A stretch of 64,000 nucleotides of DNA from assembly GCA_026874595.1 (NCBI GenBank), contig CM049319.1, positions 40,121,473 through 40,185,472 on the forward strand. Reading direction: 5' to 3'. Made by a program: the position numbers and the translations under genes. The notes under the pieces are model-generated. The model saw only the letters and a list, made by a program, of their open reading frames with translations, had not been told where the DNA came from and did no database searches. Position 1 is the stretch's first letter. The number at the start of each line of letters is the position of its first letter. Below are positions 33,937 to 47,300 of the stretch, piece after piece. This stretch comes from Sipunculus nudus. Taxonomy: Eukaryota > Annelida > Sipuncula > Golfingiida > Sipunculidae.

Positions 33937-34234
33937 TCCCCTCATAACAAATTTGCAACAGCGGATATACGAACTCCTATGTTTGTACATCCGTCTTCCT
34001 GTCTGTCTTCCCATCCATCTCGATATACCTTATTGGTCAATTTTAAGCCAAATCATTTGATCTTAAGCTTTCTCCTTCACATATGCCCCACCCACCCATA
34101 CACTTACTACTTTTTGAGTTTGACGTCAAAGCTCAAACTCACACACCTCCCCTCCTCATTTTAACACTTGCGTAAAACACCCCATATCATTATGCTCCGA
34201 TGCGAGGGGATGCTCTGCTTTGCGATGCCCTTGT
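33937..34234 (+). mobile_element. HINE-C, short copy with both ends
   Basis: The 5' end TCCCCTC (33937-33943) is the inverted match of GAGGGGA (34204-34210). The 3' end is GATGCCCTTGT (ending 34234) followed by T. It carries one copy of the unit that is tandemly expanded at 26193-27536. The CCCTTGT end is shared with HINE-A, and HINE-B ends CCTTGT. Confidence 0.7.
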
Positions 34235-35219
34235 TTCAATTATATTATTAAAAAATCTTTTAAGAAATACTGTATATATATATTTTTAAATAAAATTATA
34301 TTTGGCCCAATAATTGCAATTAATTTTTAATAAATCTCATATCATATGTGGTAGTGCTACTTTTGGCGATGGTCAAACTGTAATTATTGAATAACAGTTA
34401 ACTCCTTTGTAAAAAGCATGCATGATAATTAACATGACATACAGTGGACATTGCTGTGGATTTAATTTTCACAGCATGTACACATAAGCATTTCATCTGT
34501 TAAAATCTGAAATTTGAAACCAATTGATCAAACACAGTACATTTCATTCAAGTTTTCAAGCACCATGTCTTGATTGTTTACATGAAGTCAGTCGTATGCT
34601 GTGTGCTAGGGGTGTTACATAACCATTTCAACTCCTTGCCTAGCTACTGCCTCTGTGAGTGTCTGGGTCAGGCTAGGTCAGGCAGTATTTAGGATCTCTA
34701 CCTGGTAGTGTATCTCTCTCTCTCTCCATGAGAGTCTAGCTCTCTCTCCTGCTCTCTTTCTCTCTCTCTCTTATTCTCTCTCACCCCTATGCCTCCCTTC
34801 CTCCCTGCACCCCATTCTGTTGACAGGTATTTTAAACCAGATTAATTAGTTATAAATGTTGAAGCAATTTAGAAATGTGAATCAACTGAAATATTCAGAT
34901 GTATGTAAGACTGTAAATGCATTTTTAAACACGGGAAAAAAATGATGTAATGAAAAAAGGAATAAATGCAAATATTGTTAATTTTTTCCTGGCTCAGTAG
35001 AATGGGAATTAAAATGATTTGCTGTGTTTCTCCATCTTTTTTGCCTGTTTTAAATATTTAATAAATATGAATAAACTTTTCTTTCCTGTGAGCAATGTTG
35101 AATTAAATTTCATATCCTTTAGGCACTGTGAACAATAGTTCTGTTCCTATAGCATAAAATTTAATAATTGAAGAAAATATATACAGAGAGACAGCGGTGT
35201 TGTAACTCCCATCATGCCC

Positions 35220-35250
<31 letters not shown>

Positions 35251-36215
35251 TTTCCCATCAAGTCCTTCCAACTTTAAAGCGGGGACTTTAAGGCTACTGT
35301 ATACATATGATTAAATAGAAAAAAAGTTTATAAAAAAATAATATCATTAGACTAATGTGTAAACTGTTGAACTGTCAACAGCTTATCAAAAAGGTAGCCT
35401 ATGGAAACGCATGGTCAAATCTCAAAATGTTATTTGCAACAATTTCTTCAATCATATCAACCAACCATGGCATAGATTACTTTTCCTCTCAGACTTGATG
35501 TGCATTTCATAATATTTTAGATGTTAATCTACCAGGTGTTTAAGTACTGTTGAATGCTCCGTCCCCCCCCCCCCCCCCCCTCCCCTCTCCTTTTCTCTCT
35601 ACATCCACCCCTCCTTGCTGCCCTCATTGTTCCCTTCTCTGAACCCCATCCCAATGTCAGCCTCAGTAAACAAGAACAAGATTAATCAGATATATTCATA
35701 TTTTTATATTTTGTATAACTATTTGTTCATAGGTACGTATGTACATGCCGGAATTATGTCAATATTGTGTAATATGTAGACGTGGTGGCATCAAAATAAT
35801 GGACCTTGTGAAGACTGAAGAGATATCATGTCATACAGTCACAAATTCATAAACCCCTCATCAGTATAGTTAATCATAACATCATATCTGTCAAATTGAA
35901 ATCTTGCAGCTTTCATACACTATAGATCCTTCTACAATTGGCCTTATCATCATTCTACTACTGCTTATTACTGCTGTCATTGCATTCATATTTGCTCAAA
36001 TATATCTTTATTTTCAACCCCTCCTAAATAAATAAAAAATAAACCACTATGTTTTACTCCATATTAATCAATCAGTCAGGTTATTTAATATATCATTTAC
36101 TCACATATTACATTACATTTCTTTATAATAGCCCAACGTGACAATGATATTCATTAGCTTATCGACTCGATATAGTATCACCATGGTGATACATTGATAA
36201 AATTCGTTGGTTGAG
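34235..36215 (+). mobile_element. HINE-A long variant, termini not intact
   Basis: From about 34430 it follows 11700-13400 closely in the same order: 'caccatgtcttga', the CT-rich block (about 34708-34790), 'cctccctgcaccccattctg', a poly(C), 'atcaagtccttcc', a second poly(C), and 'atagtatcaccatggtgata' (about 36172-36191). The first 190 bp resemble the AT-rich part near 8130-8250. It ends without the CCCTTGT terminus. Confidence 0.6.
35221..35250 (+). repeat. Poly(C) tract, C30
   Basis: Thirty consecutive C, the longest homopolymer in the window, at the position where the paralogous copy has C16 (12457-12472). A second C18 tract is at 35563-35580. Assembly length may be unreliable here. Confidence 0.9.
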
Positions 36216-37440
36216 AAGGGGGGACCCCCCCCCCCCACAAAAAAAAAAAAAAAAAAACCGTAATGCATTAGATTTATCTAAAAAAGGTCATTGTTAAAAA
36301 TAAACAGAACCAAAAAAGACGGTTGTCAAAATTTTATGCGTATTTTGATCAGCTGTGGCCGGTAGAAACTTTTCGTCAGAAACCGGCCTGTTTGCAAAAC
36401 CCCGTCATGATCGCAACAGAATTGATGAAATCACGCGATTGTAAACCTCAACATCTGATTTGTGGGGATCGCGTTAGACAAGAACCTTTGCGTGACTGGG
36501 AAGCACGTGTTTAATGTAAATCAAGGTGTGATATGGTTAAAATACAGTTGATGGTTGACAGTATGGACATCGAAAGAACTTTGATTTAATGCGATACCGA
36601 CGAGCTTCCGCTTTATTTGAAATCCAATGAGAACCATTTCTAATTGCTCAATTTTTGTTCAGGCTGTTTCGCCCGAGTAACTAAACTTGGTAGCGTTTTC
36701 CCGGCAGTTTTTCTCCTCTCGTGCACAAGTGTGCCGATCGTACCACGTATATAGGCACGAATCAGGCTTATTTTTAAGCCACAAATTAAACGATCGGCAA
36801 CGTCTCTAATAATTTTCATTATGGAAATTTAGAACATCTAAGATTGTAAAAGAATAGCTTTTTTTAGCACATTAAGGCAGATTTATACGGGCCCGGGTGC
36901 GCTTGCGGGAGATTATACAATAAGAATAATTTGCAGATAAGTCAAAGTTTTCCAGCCGCAGCCAAAAATCTCGGCCGGCCGGGTTAGCCCGACACAGAAT
37001 TTTTTAAGACTGACCTCTGTAGTCTCTACGGGGTATATGTAGTGTTTGCATACGTCATTCGGACATTATTATTTTACAATATGTCAATATTTCAACGATC
37101 GGCGGGCGGAATAATAAATATTTAAATATAAAATTAAATTTAATTGTTTTTTTTTTTATTTTGGCCTTTTTAGAGGTCGAAGCTGTTTGTCTAACGAAAA
37201 ATAAAAAAAAAGCCTAAAGCCAGAGTTTTGCAAATGGCGTTTTGCAACAAGTGACCTTTCTACCTCCGCATATATGCAACCTACCACCTTAGGTTACATC
37301 TTTTTCCTGTTTGTCAACATTGCTGTGTTTACAAACATGTTGTTTATAAACAAGTTCATACATCCTCCACGAAGGCATAATAAGTACTGTTCACAACCAA
37401 ACTTACCTTGAATCATTAATATATTAGAGAAGGGAAACCA
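36216..37440. other. CpG-retaining unique sequence, no gene recognised
   Basis: It opens with a C-run/A-run (about 36226-36257). The remainder has retained CpGs ('gatcggcaacg', 'ggccggccggg') and no recognised repeat ends. A 63-codon frame (36323-36514) has no ATG at its stated start and no known domain. It could be regulatory or a diverged exon, but nothing supports either firmly. Confidence 0.4.
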
Positions 37441-38595
37441 GAAATAAATTATTTTCAAAAGGTAGGGGAATGGGCACCTTTAAATTTTGCTCAACTTTGA
37501 CCATGTCACTTTTTACCCCTATAAGCGGTGTTGATTTAATTTTGTATACACAAAAGGGTTTACTCTCTTTAGAAATTCTAAATTTGAAAGGAATTTATCA
37601 AAAAGTGTAGATATTATTAAAAACACTAGGTCAAGTATTGTTTACATCGAGCCAACCCAGCACAGTGGTATGCGGTGAGTGCCCTTGCCTAGCCTGATAA
37701 TGTAAACAGCCAGGCAGCCAGAGCCCTTTTCGCATTTGAGCTAGGCTACCCATCTGTCCCACTCCCTCCCCCCCCCCCCCCCCCCTTTCATCGAGAGGAT
37801 GCACAAACAAGATGAATGACTTTTGCTACATTTTGCAATTTGTTTTGTATTACAAGGGGTTACAATGAGTGCACCTTTACTTATCAATGTTCTGTTTTGC
37901 TATAAAAGTTGGAATGTGTATGTTATGAGGAATTTCTTGCTTCAGAAGAGTGAAAAACTGTTTGCTTTCTTTTTTATAAATGGGTGTAGATTAGTGTTAA
38001 ATTATAGCTGAGATTATATTTAGCATAATAATGTTGTTTCTCTTCATCTAACCAACATTGTATACATGATTTGAAACGGGAATTTTATAATCAATTTTAC
38101 TGAATCTTTTATCTTAGTTATTAAAATTAAGCATGTACATTAAACTAAAAACTTCAATGTACAAACTTTTTTGGAACAGTGATCCAAGGAATAATTTAGA
38201 AGATGCAATACTTGTGTTACCTTGATAAAAATATTCTTCTGTAAAATTTAGTTTGAGCATTTTATTATTTAAAAACATGTAGAATATATGTGTATGCGTA
38301 ATTTCACATGACCAAACTAAGGATGGATTATGATGCAGCGCATAATTTCAAATTAACTTATATTTGCAATCAATATGATCAAAGGTATTCATTAAATAAA
38401 TCCTTATTCCTTTGCCAAACTAGGGACCCAGGGGTCTCGACGCTTAGCTGTATTTGTCCATAAGGATAGTGTTTAAAGAAAATTTTCAGAATGACGGACC
38501 TGTGATCTTAACCAATGACCTTGTGACCAAAAAATCTGAGAATTTATTATCCTTGAACTTGCAGTATTTTGATTTTTTTTGTAACAATCTCTAAA
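37441..38595. repeat. HINE-A fragments in both orientations
   Basis: 37470-38000 is forward HINE-A body ('aaattttgctcaactttgaccatg', C18 at 37768-37785). At about 38417-38450 a decayed 3' end in reverse orientation appears ('agggacccaggggtctcgacgctt'). The pieces are truncated and non-coding. Confidence 0.5.
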
Positions 38596-40471
38596 ACAAG
38601 GGACCCATGGGTCACGGTGCTCAGCTGAAGTTTGAAATATTTGCAAATGCAAAATATTCTATTGTAATGTTTTTCATATATATAAGCATATGAGAAGCTA
38701 AGAGAAAAGGGGCCCTCCTACTTGGTTATAGTATAGTTCTAAATATATGATTGCTAAACTAAAATCATGACAAGATTGTCATGAAGAAAAACAGTAAAAG
38801 TTTTGAGATACTGTGATGCATATGAAAAATTTACAGATGGACAGACAAGTGGACAGAATGGACTTACCTTTATTTCACTTTCAAGGGAGTAATGCATTTA
38901 AGTTTATATTAAAGTCTATTTTTTAGCATACCCACTTGTTCCATTAATAGTTTTTATCAGATTCCTTTTTTTTTATTTACAAGTTTTACAAATTTGTAAT
39001 AAAAAAATCTGAAAATTAATAGTTGAAATATCAGAATTCTAAGTTGCAATCATTATTTATTCAGAGTGTAGCTCCTATTGGGTCATATTATGCATACACA
39101 TTTTATTATTTTTTAATCACAAATATTTAAACTATATTTAAAAGAGAATTAATGCCACAACATGGCATCTTCAAGATTATTCCTTGAATCACTATTAAAA
39201 AGTTTTGTACATAGGAGTTTTCAGTACATGCTTAATTTTATTCACAAAAATAAAAGATTCAGTAAATCTGATAAAATAAACATCTTTTCAAAAAAGTTTA
39301 CACACTGTTTGTTGAATGTGGGACAAGCAATATCATTGTGCTAATTACAATCTCAGCTATAATTTATTACTGGAATTAAAAGTCAATTTCACACCTGGTG
39401 AAATTTTTACTCTTCTGAAGTAAGGAATTACTTATCTGATGAACTTCCACGCTTTCATAGCAATACACTACTTTGTTGACACAATTAAATGTGCAATTTA
39501 ATCATTGTAACCTGGTGGTACAATACAAAATCTAAAATGTAGCATAGCCTAGAATAAGAATGAATCAAATACAGAAAATTAAATAATTCATCTGGTTTAT
39601 GCACCAGCTGGGGGGGGGGGGGGTGCAGGGCAGAGGGGAAGCCTGCTAGTAGTGGCCAAGCTGAGCCAAGGCAAGCTGCGTGTGAGGGTTACATAACACA
39701 AGTGAAGGCTGAACTACTAGGTGGACTTGATGTAAACAACACTTGATATGGTGTATAAAAACTTGAATAAAAGCTTCTCTTTTCAATCAATTCCTTTGAA
39801 ATGTCAGATTTTAAAAGATTAGATCCTTATGTATATATGCTGTGGAAATTAAATCAACAGTGCTTAAAGGGAAAAAAAGTAACATGGCCAAAGTTAGACA
39901 AAATTTAAGGTATCTTTTTTTTATTTATGCTAATTACTTTAAAAATTTGCAAAATTCAGATCTAATTTGGGTAAACAAATGAATCTTGATTAATTAAAGT
40001 TGTATCCCTGAAAAAAATCTCCAGCTTCAGCAATTCTTATGTTAAGTTAGTAAATATATTTCCAGAATCTTAAAAAATTGCATTATATTTGGGCCCATAA
40101 CTTAAAACAATAAGCAATACTGACCTAATTTTTGGTATGTTCAAAGAAAATGTATGACAGAATATGAATACCAAATATGATTAAAAAAAGATAGGTGGTT
40201 TAGATATAAGCCAGCCTTGAAGTGTAACGATGGCTTCTTAATGGAAAACAGAGGTTTTTCCTTAATATTTCCAAGGAACGAAGCCCAAGTGACCCAGTTT
40301 TCGGTATTGTAGGAGGTTTTGGGGACATCTAACTGTATGCAAAATTTTGGATTCATAGGTCCAACGGTTTCAAAATGTGCCCTGTTAACGGACGGCCGGC
40401 CGGACGGATGGCCGGCACGACGGACAATTGACCACTACTATAGCTCAGATGGCTAATAGTCAGCTGAGCTA
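38596..40471 (-). mobile_element. HINE-A, complete copy, reverse orientation
   Basis: The reverse 3' end ACAAGGGACCCATGGGTC starts at 38596 and contains the perfect palindrome GACCCATGGGTC. CAGCTGA follows at 38621-38627 (reverse of the 3' subterminal repeat). The 5' end palindrome and CAGCTGAGCTA close it at 40471. Length is 1,876 bp. A CCGGC/CGGAC microsatellite (about 40390-40420) stands where other copies have TCCG. No protein-coding capacity: the 60-70 codon frames are unsupported. Confidence 0.75.
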
Positions 40472-40564
40472 TAAAGTGGGTCCAGTGATCTTGACCTCTG
40501 ACATGGGTAACCTCAAAATCTAAAGATTTCTTGCACTTTGGGCAAGTAAGCAATGTGTGAAAGA
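40472..40564. repeat. Left part of the AGGTCA-type repeat that the LINE entered
   Basis: 'gatcttgacctctgac' and 'gcaagtaagcaatgtgtgaaaga' are the consensus of the repeat seen at 53430-53880. The sequence resumes at 49567 on the other side of the LINE with 'cttgatttaaagtgcatcca'. The last 13 bases are the left target-site duplication. Confidence 0.75.
40552..40564. repeat. Target-site duplication, left copy
   Basis: AATGTGTGAAAGA here is identical to 49554-49566. It directly abuts the T10 run (40565-40574) that is the element's poly(A) tail read on the other strand. Confidence 0.85.
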
Positions 40565-40730
40565 TTTTTTTTTTAAAAGAGTTTTATTTGAAAGTAATTA
40601 CATCACAACAACATTCACAGTTTCAAATAGACATACATTAATATATCTATACTCTCCATATTTTTCTTTAATTTACAGTTTTCTAAGTAAATATCAGTTT
40701 CTAACCTGTATTTAAGTTCCTGTAAGTATT

Positions 40731-43700
40731 CTAAAAAGAATAAACATTTTCCTGAATATTTCGCAGCATATATATATATCTCTTTGCCATTAGTAGACAG
40801 TAATTCAGAGCTTTGATCATGATGCTTTCAACATCAAACACCCCAAATATAATATCTCTCCCTTTTAAATAAAAGTAACAAGTAGATATATTTCGCCACC
40901 AAGACTGAAATGAGCTCCAGAATATTTTAACAGTATCACATTCAGTAGAGTAGTGTTCTATTGTATCCATCTCGTAGCAATGGTTGCATCTTGGTGAATG
41001 AACAATATGCCACTGGAATAACTTAAGATTACAAGGAAAAATTTGTGTTAATATTTTAAACTGAAGGGTTTTTATCCTGGTATCTTTTACTAATTTTAAA
41101 GCTAACGTGAGAACAGATTCCCAATCCAAATCACAATATACCTTTTCCCATTTGGATACTGCTGACGGGGGTTCATATTCAATGGATATTGCCGTTTCAT
41201 TAAAATCTCTTGTCCTACATTTATACAAATCTAATTGGCCAATAACAGTATCAAGTACATTTCGTTCTTTGGTATCCTTTACATTACCTATTTCTGAAAC
41301 AAATTGTTTCCAGTTACTTGATATTGCAGTCACCATTGAATGATATCTTAGATAATCTCCATTTTTCAAACCATATTTTAACTTAGCTTCCTTGAAGCTT
41401 AAAAATTTAAAATTACTAACAATATCTTGCAAATAAATTATATTTTTTTCATAAAAATCTTTATAGAATATTGTCTTTCCTCCACATCGAATGTTTTTAT
41501 TAATCCATAATAACTGATTCAAGACTACCTCCTTCACACACTTTTCTCTAAATATATTCCATGACTCTAACAACTGCTTATAAAATCAAGGTAATTTATC
41601 CGGTATATCATCCATACCATATGAAAATACTAACATATCACGCAGGTTATAGCCTTTAAAATATACATCAGCAACTGGTTTGAATATATTCCGACAAATC
41701 AAATTTATCCAGTTTAACTTTACACTTTCTAACATTACATATATATTTATCATTTTTAATCCACCTTTTGCCACAGGTAAGCATATAGTTGCACGTTTAA
41801 TCTTATCGGGTTTATTGTTCCATAAAAATTTAAAAAGTATACTGTTAGCTTCCTGAACTACCCATTCTGGGACATACAGTGCACTTCCTGCGTACAGTAA
41901 TTGAGAAATGCCTAAACTTTTAATTACTGTTATTTTTCTTTTAATGTCAAGTCCCTTTGACACCAACTGTTTATAATATATCGTAATTTCTGTATTCTAG
42001 TGCGAAAATTTAATCTATCCATCTCTGCTTTATTTGCTGAGAACCAAATCCCTAAGATCTTAAATGGTCTATCTTGACAGTTAATCCCACATATACTGTT
42101 TTGGTTATTGTAATTTCCCCCTAACCGAATGATGTACGACTTGTTCAAATTGATCTTTAATCCAGATGCGCCTCTCAATTTTTCTAAAACATCGAGAGTT
42201 TTATGCATCGATTCTTCATTCTTTATAAACATAGTAGTGTCATCAGCTAATTGTACAAGATGATATTCTGTGTCACCTATCGTAACGCCATTAATATTAG
42301 GGTTATTTTTAATTTCAATAGATAACATTTCTACAGCAGTGATAAATATGTGCAGATAGGGGACACCCTTGTCTTATTCCCCTGTGTAATTTGAAGAATC
42401 TTGATGCAAAACCGTTATTTATCACACAATTCTCTATATCATTATAAAAAATCTGTAACCATTTTAAAAAACTAGTGCCAAAGTTAAAATATTTAAATGT
42501 CTTGTTTATAAATTTCCAACTTAAGGAGTCGAAAGCTTTTTCAAAATCAGCTATTAGCGTATATCCTAATAAATTATGTTCGTTACAATAATCGTATATA
42601 TCTTCAATAGTTCTAATATAACAGCCAATTTGTCTTCCTTTTAAGTAGCCCATTTGACTACTACTAATAATGGTTGAAAGAACCTTTTGAGGTCTATTAG
42701 CGAATACCTTTGTTAAAATTTTGTAGTCAGTATTAAGCAGGGAAATTGGGTGCCAATTCTTTAATAATCTTAAGTCCTTATCTGTTTAGGTAGAAGTGTT
42801 ATAATACCCCGTCTCTGTTCAACTGAGAGTGAACCAGTTTCAAAAGAAAAATAGAACGACTCCATTACTGGTGTCTTTATGTCGTTTCAAAAATATTTAT
42901 AAAATTCTACAGTAAATCCATCTGTACCAGGTGATTTACCATTGGACATTTTCATTATAGCCTTTTTACCTCTAATTCTGACAGTTCTAGGTCGCATTCA
43001 GAGGCTTCATCTTCCGTTAATTTGTTTACATAGTAATCATTATTAAAAAAGTAGTTTTCATCATCTTCATTTGTTTGTTCATAATCATAAAGTTCACAAT
43101 AAAATTGTTCTTGTCGCTTTAAAATGAGGTCGGGGTCAGTTATAAGCTTATTTTCATACAGCAATGATGTATATTTTTAATTGATTGATTTCTCTTTTCT
43201 TGATTAAAAAAGTACTTTGTATTTCTTTCTCCGTGTTCCACGTATTTCGCTTTAGATCTCAGCATAGCACCTTTAGTATTAAGACTATTAATAGAATCTA
43301 GCTCTCTCAACAAATTTTGGAACCTCTCATCATCTTTTCTATCATAATCATTATCGAGTTTTTCTTTCAATAACATTAACTCTTTATTTATAGATTCCTC
43401 TAAACGACGCATTTCTTAAGCCTTTGTAATGGAATATTTGATGCAATATGCTCTTACTTCACATTTAGTTAATTCCCAAACAGTATTTTTATTTTCATTG
43501 GTTTTATATTGTTCAATACTTTTACTTATAATTTCCTTGCAATTATTCGTAAATAAAGTGTCAGCCAATAGTGATGCGTTAAATTTCCAGAACCCTTTTC
43601 CTGGATTCCTACTATGTTCTAATTTTATTTTAAGTTCTACTAAACTATGATCAGTTTTTAGAGCGGGCTTAATTGCGACATGCGTTACAGAATATTGAAG

Positions 43701-44367
43701 ATTATTACTGATGAACCAATAATCGAGCCTTGATTGTATTCTAGGTGTTTTTTTTGTAAGAAAGTATAACCATAAATATTTGAATTTCGATGGCGCCATA
43801 TATCAATCAATTGTATAGTTCTTCAATCATGTGAATAAGACCTTGAGCAAATTTTGAAGGACAATTTGAGGTTACCGTTATTTTATCTTTTAATGGATCT
43901 AATTGTGTATTAAAATCCCCACCCAGTATAAGACTGGTAGGTCCTTCTAGCTTTTCTATGGTTCTCATTAATAAATTGTAAATTGCTGTCAAAAATTCTA
44001 ACTGCATATTCTCATTGTCAGCATTTGGTGCATATACATTCAAAAATAAATATTTTGTAGAGCTTACTGTCAACATAACCAGTAGATATCTACCGCTATC
44101 ATCTTTATCTAAAAGTTTATATGAATACACAGGATTATTGGGTATAAGAATAGCAACCCCTCTACTTAATGGAGTGCCATGTGAAAACAAAATATCTGCT
44201 CCCCATTCATTTTTCCATAATTTTTCGTTTTCTTTCAGGGAGTGAGTTTCTTGTAAACAAATTATACTTTTGTGAAATTGTTTCAGCCATCTGAACATCT
44301 GCCTCCGTTTGAAGTTACCTTTAAGACCTTTAACATTTAAAGTTACACATGTCAGTTCACCTGTCAT
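40731..44367 (-). pseudogene. LINE ORF2 remnant: endonuclease, reverse transcriptase, zinc knuckle
   Basis: ORF2 nicks target DNA and reverse-transcribes the element RNA. The remnant is about 1,210 codons long in several frames. The APE-type endonuclease spans 44367-43416: LNVKGL near the start, CLQETHS, GGDFN, then SRLDYWFIS and TDHS in a shifted frame. A linker with LRSKAKYVEHGERNTKYFF (about 43270) follows. RT motifs begin GKSPGTDGF (about 42930), then ADFEKAFDSLSW (motif A, about 42555), GIRQGCPLS (motif B, about 42360), and LADD (motif C, about 42260) in place of the usual FADD. The C-terminal part includes a CxxC-x7-H-x4-C knuckle (about 40995-40945). Breaks occur near 43800, 43414, 43150, 42880, 42330, 41950 and 41580. 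Confidence 0.9.
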
Positions 44368-47300
44368 GATTTGATATACTCTGCGTTGAAAATATTACAA
44401 GGCAAGTATAGATTGGATACGTATGCAAGGCATAAAACGTGCATGACGCAATCATCCAAGGTTCCTGCTTTTTCTTTCAAATTTTAACACGAGTATATTA
44501 TCTTTATCAACCATGTGAAATGTGTAAATGTTAAATTGATAAAAAAAAAAATAAAGAACAAACACTTTATACTTATCTTAATATTCTACTATCAACAAGT
44601 AAGCTGGTAACATAACTTCTTATATATTTGATTTCTCCCTTAAATTGTACCTCCACATATCAAGAAAAATGCTAAATAAATAATAGTAGTATTGTTACCT
44701 TTGGATGAAAATAAAATATAATTGTCATTAACAAAACGGAGACACGATCCTATCGTAGTTCGTTGTATTGTAAAGTTATATGTTCAGAACATTAATGCCA
44801 AAAAGAATTTTATTCTGTAACATACCTACTGTGGTAACGGAAGTGCCCCAACACACATTACTAAAGGTGTCAATAAATGAAGGGAGACATATTGACACTG
44901 TTGCCTATCATACACCGTAACAGTTATACTAATTTAATTCTAATTGGTGCTGTTATAAAAATTAAAATTTAGAGAATAAACTAATTCATATTCCCAACTA
45001 AACCAGTTCGCGATAACAACTTGCTTAGATGGAGTTGTTATATGAAAACAATTTACCTGTATGCTCATATCAATGCAATAATAAGAGGGTTTGTACTTTT
45101 ATAGCAAGGGTTGCTGTATATGTATTTACGAAAAGAAGAAAATTACATTTGAAGATTCTAGTCCTGCATATATAGTGAAGCCAGAAGCACTAACCATATA
45201 ACTGAGGTATATGTTATTGCACTTATTAATATAACTTAATTGGTATCTGAATAAACTGTCATAAAAATCATAGTAATGATTTTTCAAATTCTATCAACCC
45301 CCTATTCTGGTGATATATCTCATCAGCAAAGCCCGGCCATTTTTTATCACTACCAAACTATTTTATAATTATGAAGTTGAAATGTAATATTAAGTATATA
45401 TCAATGTTAAAGTGACACTTTTTCATGTTACCAAGATATCGAGTCACAGATTAAAAACTAGATACTGACATGACGAATGAATAATATGATAATGAACACT
45501 TCTGCTACCACTGAATGGCATATAAATCATTACGTAAATACTAAGTATACAATCAATTTATAATTTAATGAATGCATGGTGGCCGTATTCCACAGGCGTC
45601 AAGGTCATTTAGAAAAAAAAATAAATGAATAAAAAAATTGATACAATTTTAACGTTAACATTAACATCCATATTACTATTAAACAAACGTGTAAATAAAT
45701 ATCCTCCTTATCCCTTCTGATATAATACCGAATCACGAGACACCACCGTTCAGTGCCAAAGAAACCAACTAATATGATAGTAAACACGACTATCATCAAC
45801 CAATCTTGCTATTTCAAATCATATATTACACTAGCTAAACCATAAAAACAGAAACAAGTCATCTTTTTACCACAATGGAAATTAATCGTACCATATTATC
45901 ATATCAATATACTCTGTTTCGCTTAAGTTCGCTGTTATACTACCATCATCTCATCATTAAAACATCAATAGTCAAATAATGCTAAACACTGATATCGGTG
46001 CCTCATTTACATCATCTGACAGAATTCAAAATCATAACAAGTGACCCATGGGTCATGACGCTCAGCTGACTGGGAAGAGATTTGCTAAAGGAAATTTTAT
46101 CATCTGAATGGTAGTATATACCCATTCAACTCAAACAGATTACTCAACAGGCTGAGATTGTGTCTGTATTAATATATCCAAAAAATAGAGAAAATTTTTT
46201 TTTTAAATGCAGGTGGCTCCACCAGTCTGCAGAAACTAATAAAAACCCTTAATGGTCAATATCCATGCAAAGAAGCATGGTGGTCTCTGGATTAGTTGTT
46301 CAGATACTTCAGTTTTTGTATCAAATTTTCCATTATTCTGAGGGATACTTGGACTCCTATAGCTTGGAGGATATGGGTAACAGAGACCTAATTTCAGGTT
46401 TCCACAGACACTTTTCATGGGCCTCCTTGCATGACAAGAATGAAGATTCTAGGTCCAGTTGTTACAATTTGTACCCTGTTGACAGATAACCACATCTTTA
46501 AAGGTCTCAAAAATAGAGAAGAAAATTTGTAAAAATTTGAAAAAAAATTGAGGTGGGGCACCCAGTCTGCTGAAACTGATGGAACACGTCATGATCAATA
46601 TGTATGCCAAAAATCATGAGCATCAGTGTTGTAGTTATTGAGATACTGGAGTTTTTGTATCAAATTTTTCATTATTCTTGGGGGTATTTTGGAGCCATAC
46701 AACTTAATGGATATGGGTAACAGAGACCTAATTTCTTGTTTCCATGGAGACTTTTCATAGGCCTTTCAGAATGTCAAGAATGAAGATTCTAGGTCCAGTC
46801 TTTACGATTTGTGCCCTGTTAACAGAGTACCACATTTTTAAAGGTCTCAAAAATAGAGAAAAAATTCGTAAAAAATCGAAAAATACAGGTGGTGCCACCA
46901 GTCTGCAGAAACTTATGAAACATCTAATGATCAATATGTATGCCAAAAATCATGACCATCAGTAATGTAGTTAGTGAGATATTGAAGTTTTTGAATGAAA
47001 TTTTTCACTATTCTGGGGGGTACTTTTGGGCCCCATAGCTCAAAGGATATGGGTAACAGAGACCTTATTTCTGGTTTCCAAGGAGATTTTTCATGGACCT
47101 CTCATAATGTCAAGTTACAAGATTCTAGGTCCAGTGGTTACGATTTGTACCTGGTTAACGGACGGACAGACAGACAGACAGACAGACGGACGACGGACAA
47201 AGAGTGATCGCTATAGCTCAGCATGACTGAAAGTCAGCTGAGCTAATAACCAAGCCAGATTGTCTGAGACAAAAATAGATGAATACATATACATGTACAT

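Noticed and set aside
36323-36514. 63-codon + frame in CpG-retaining sequence
   Set aside because: It has no ATG at its start, no known domain and no visible splice sites.
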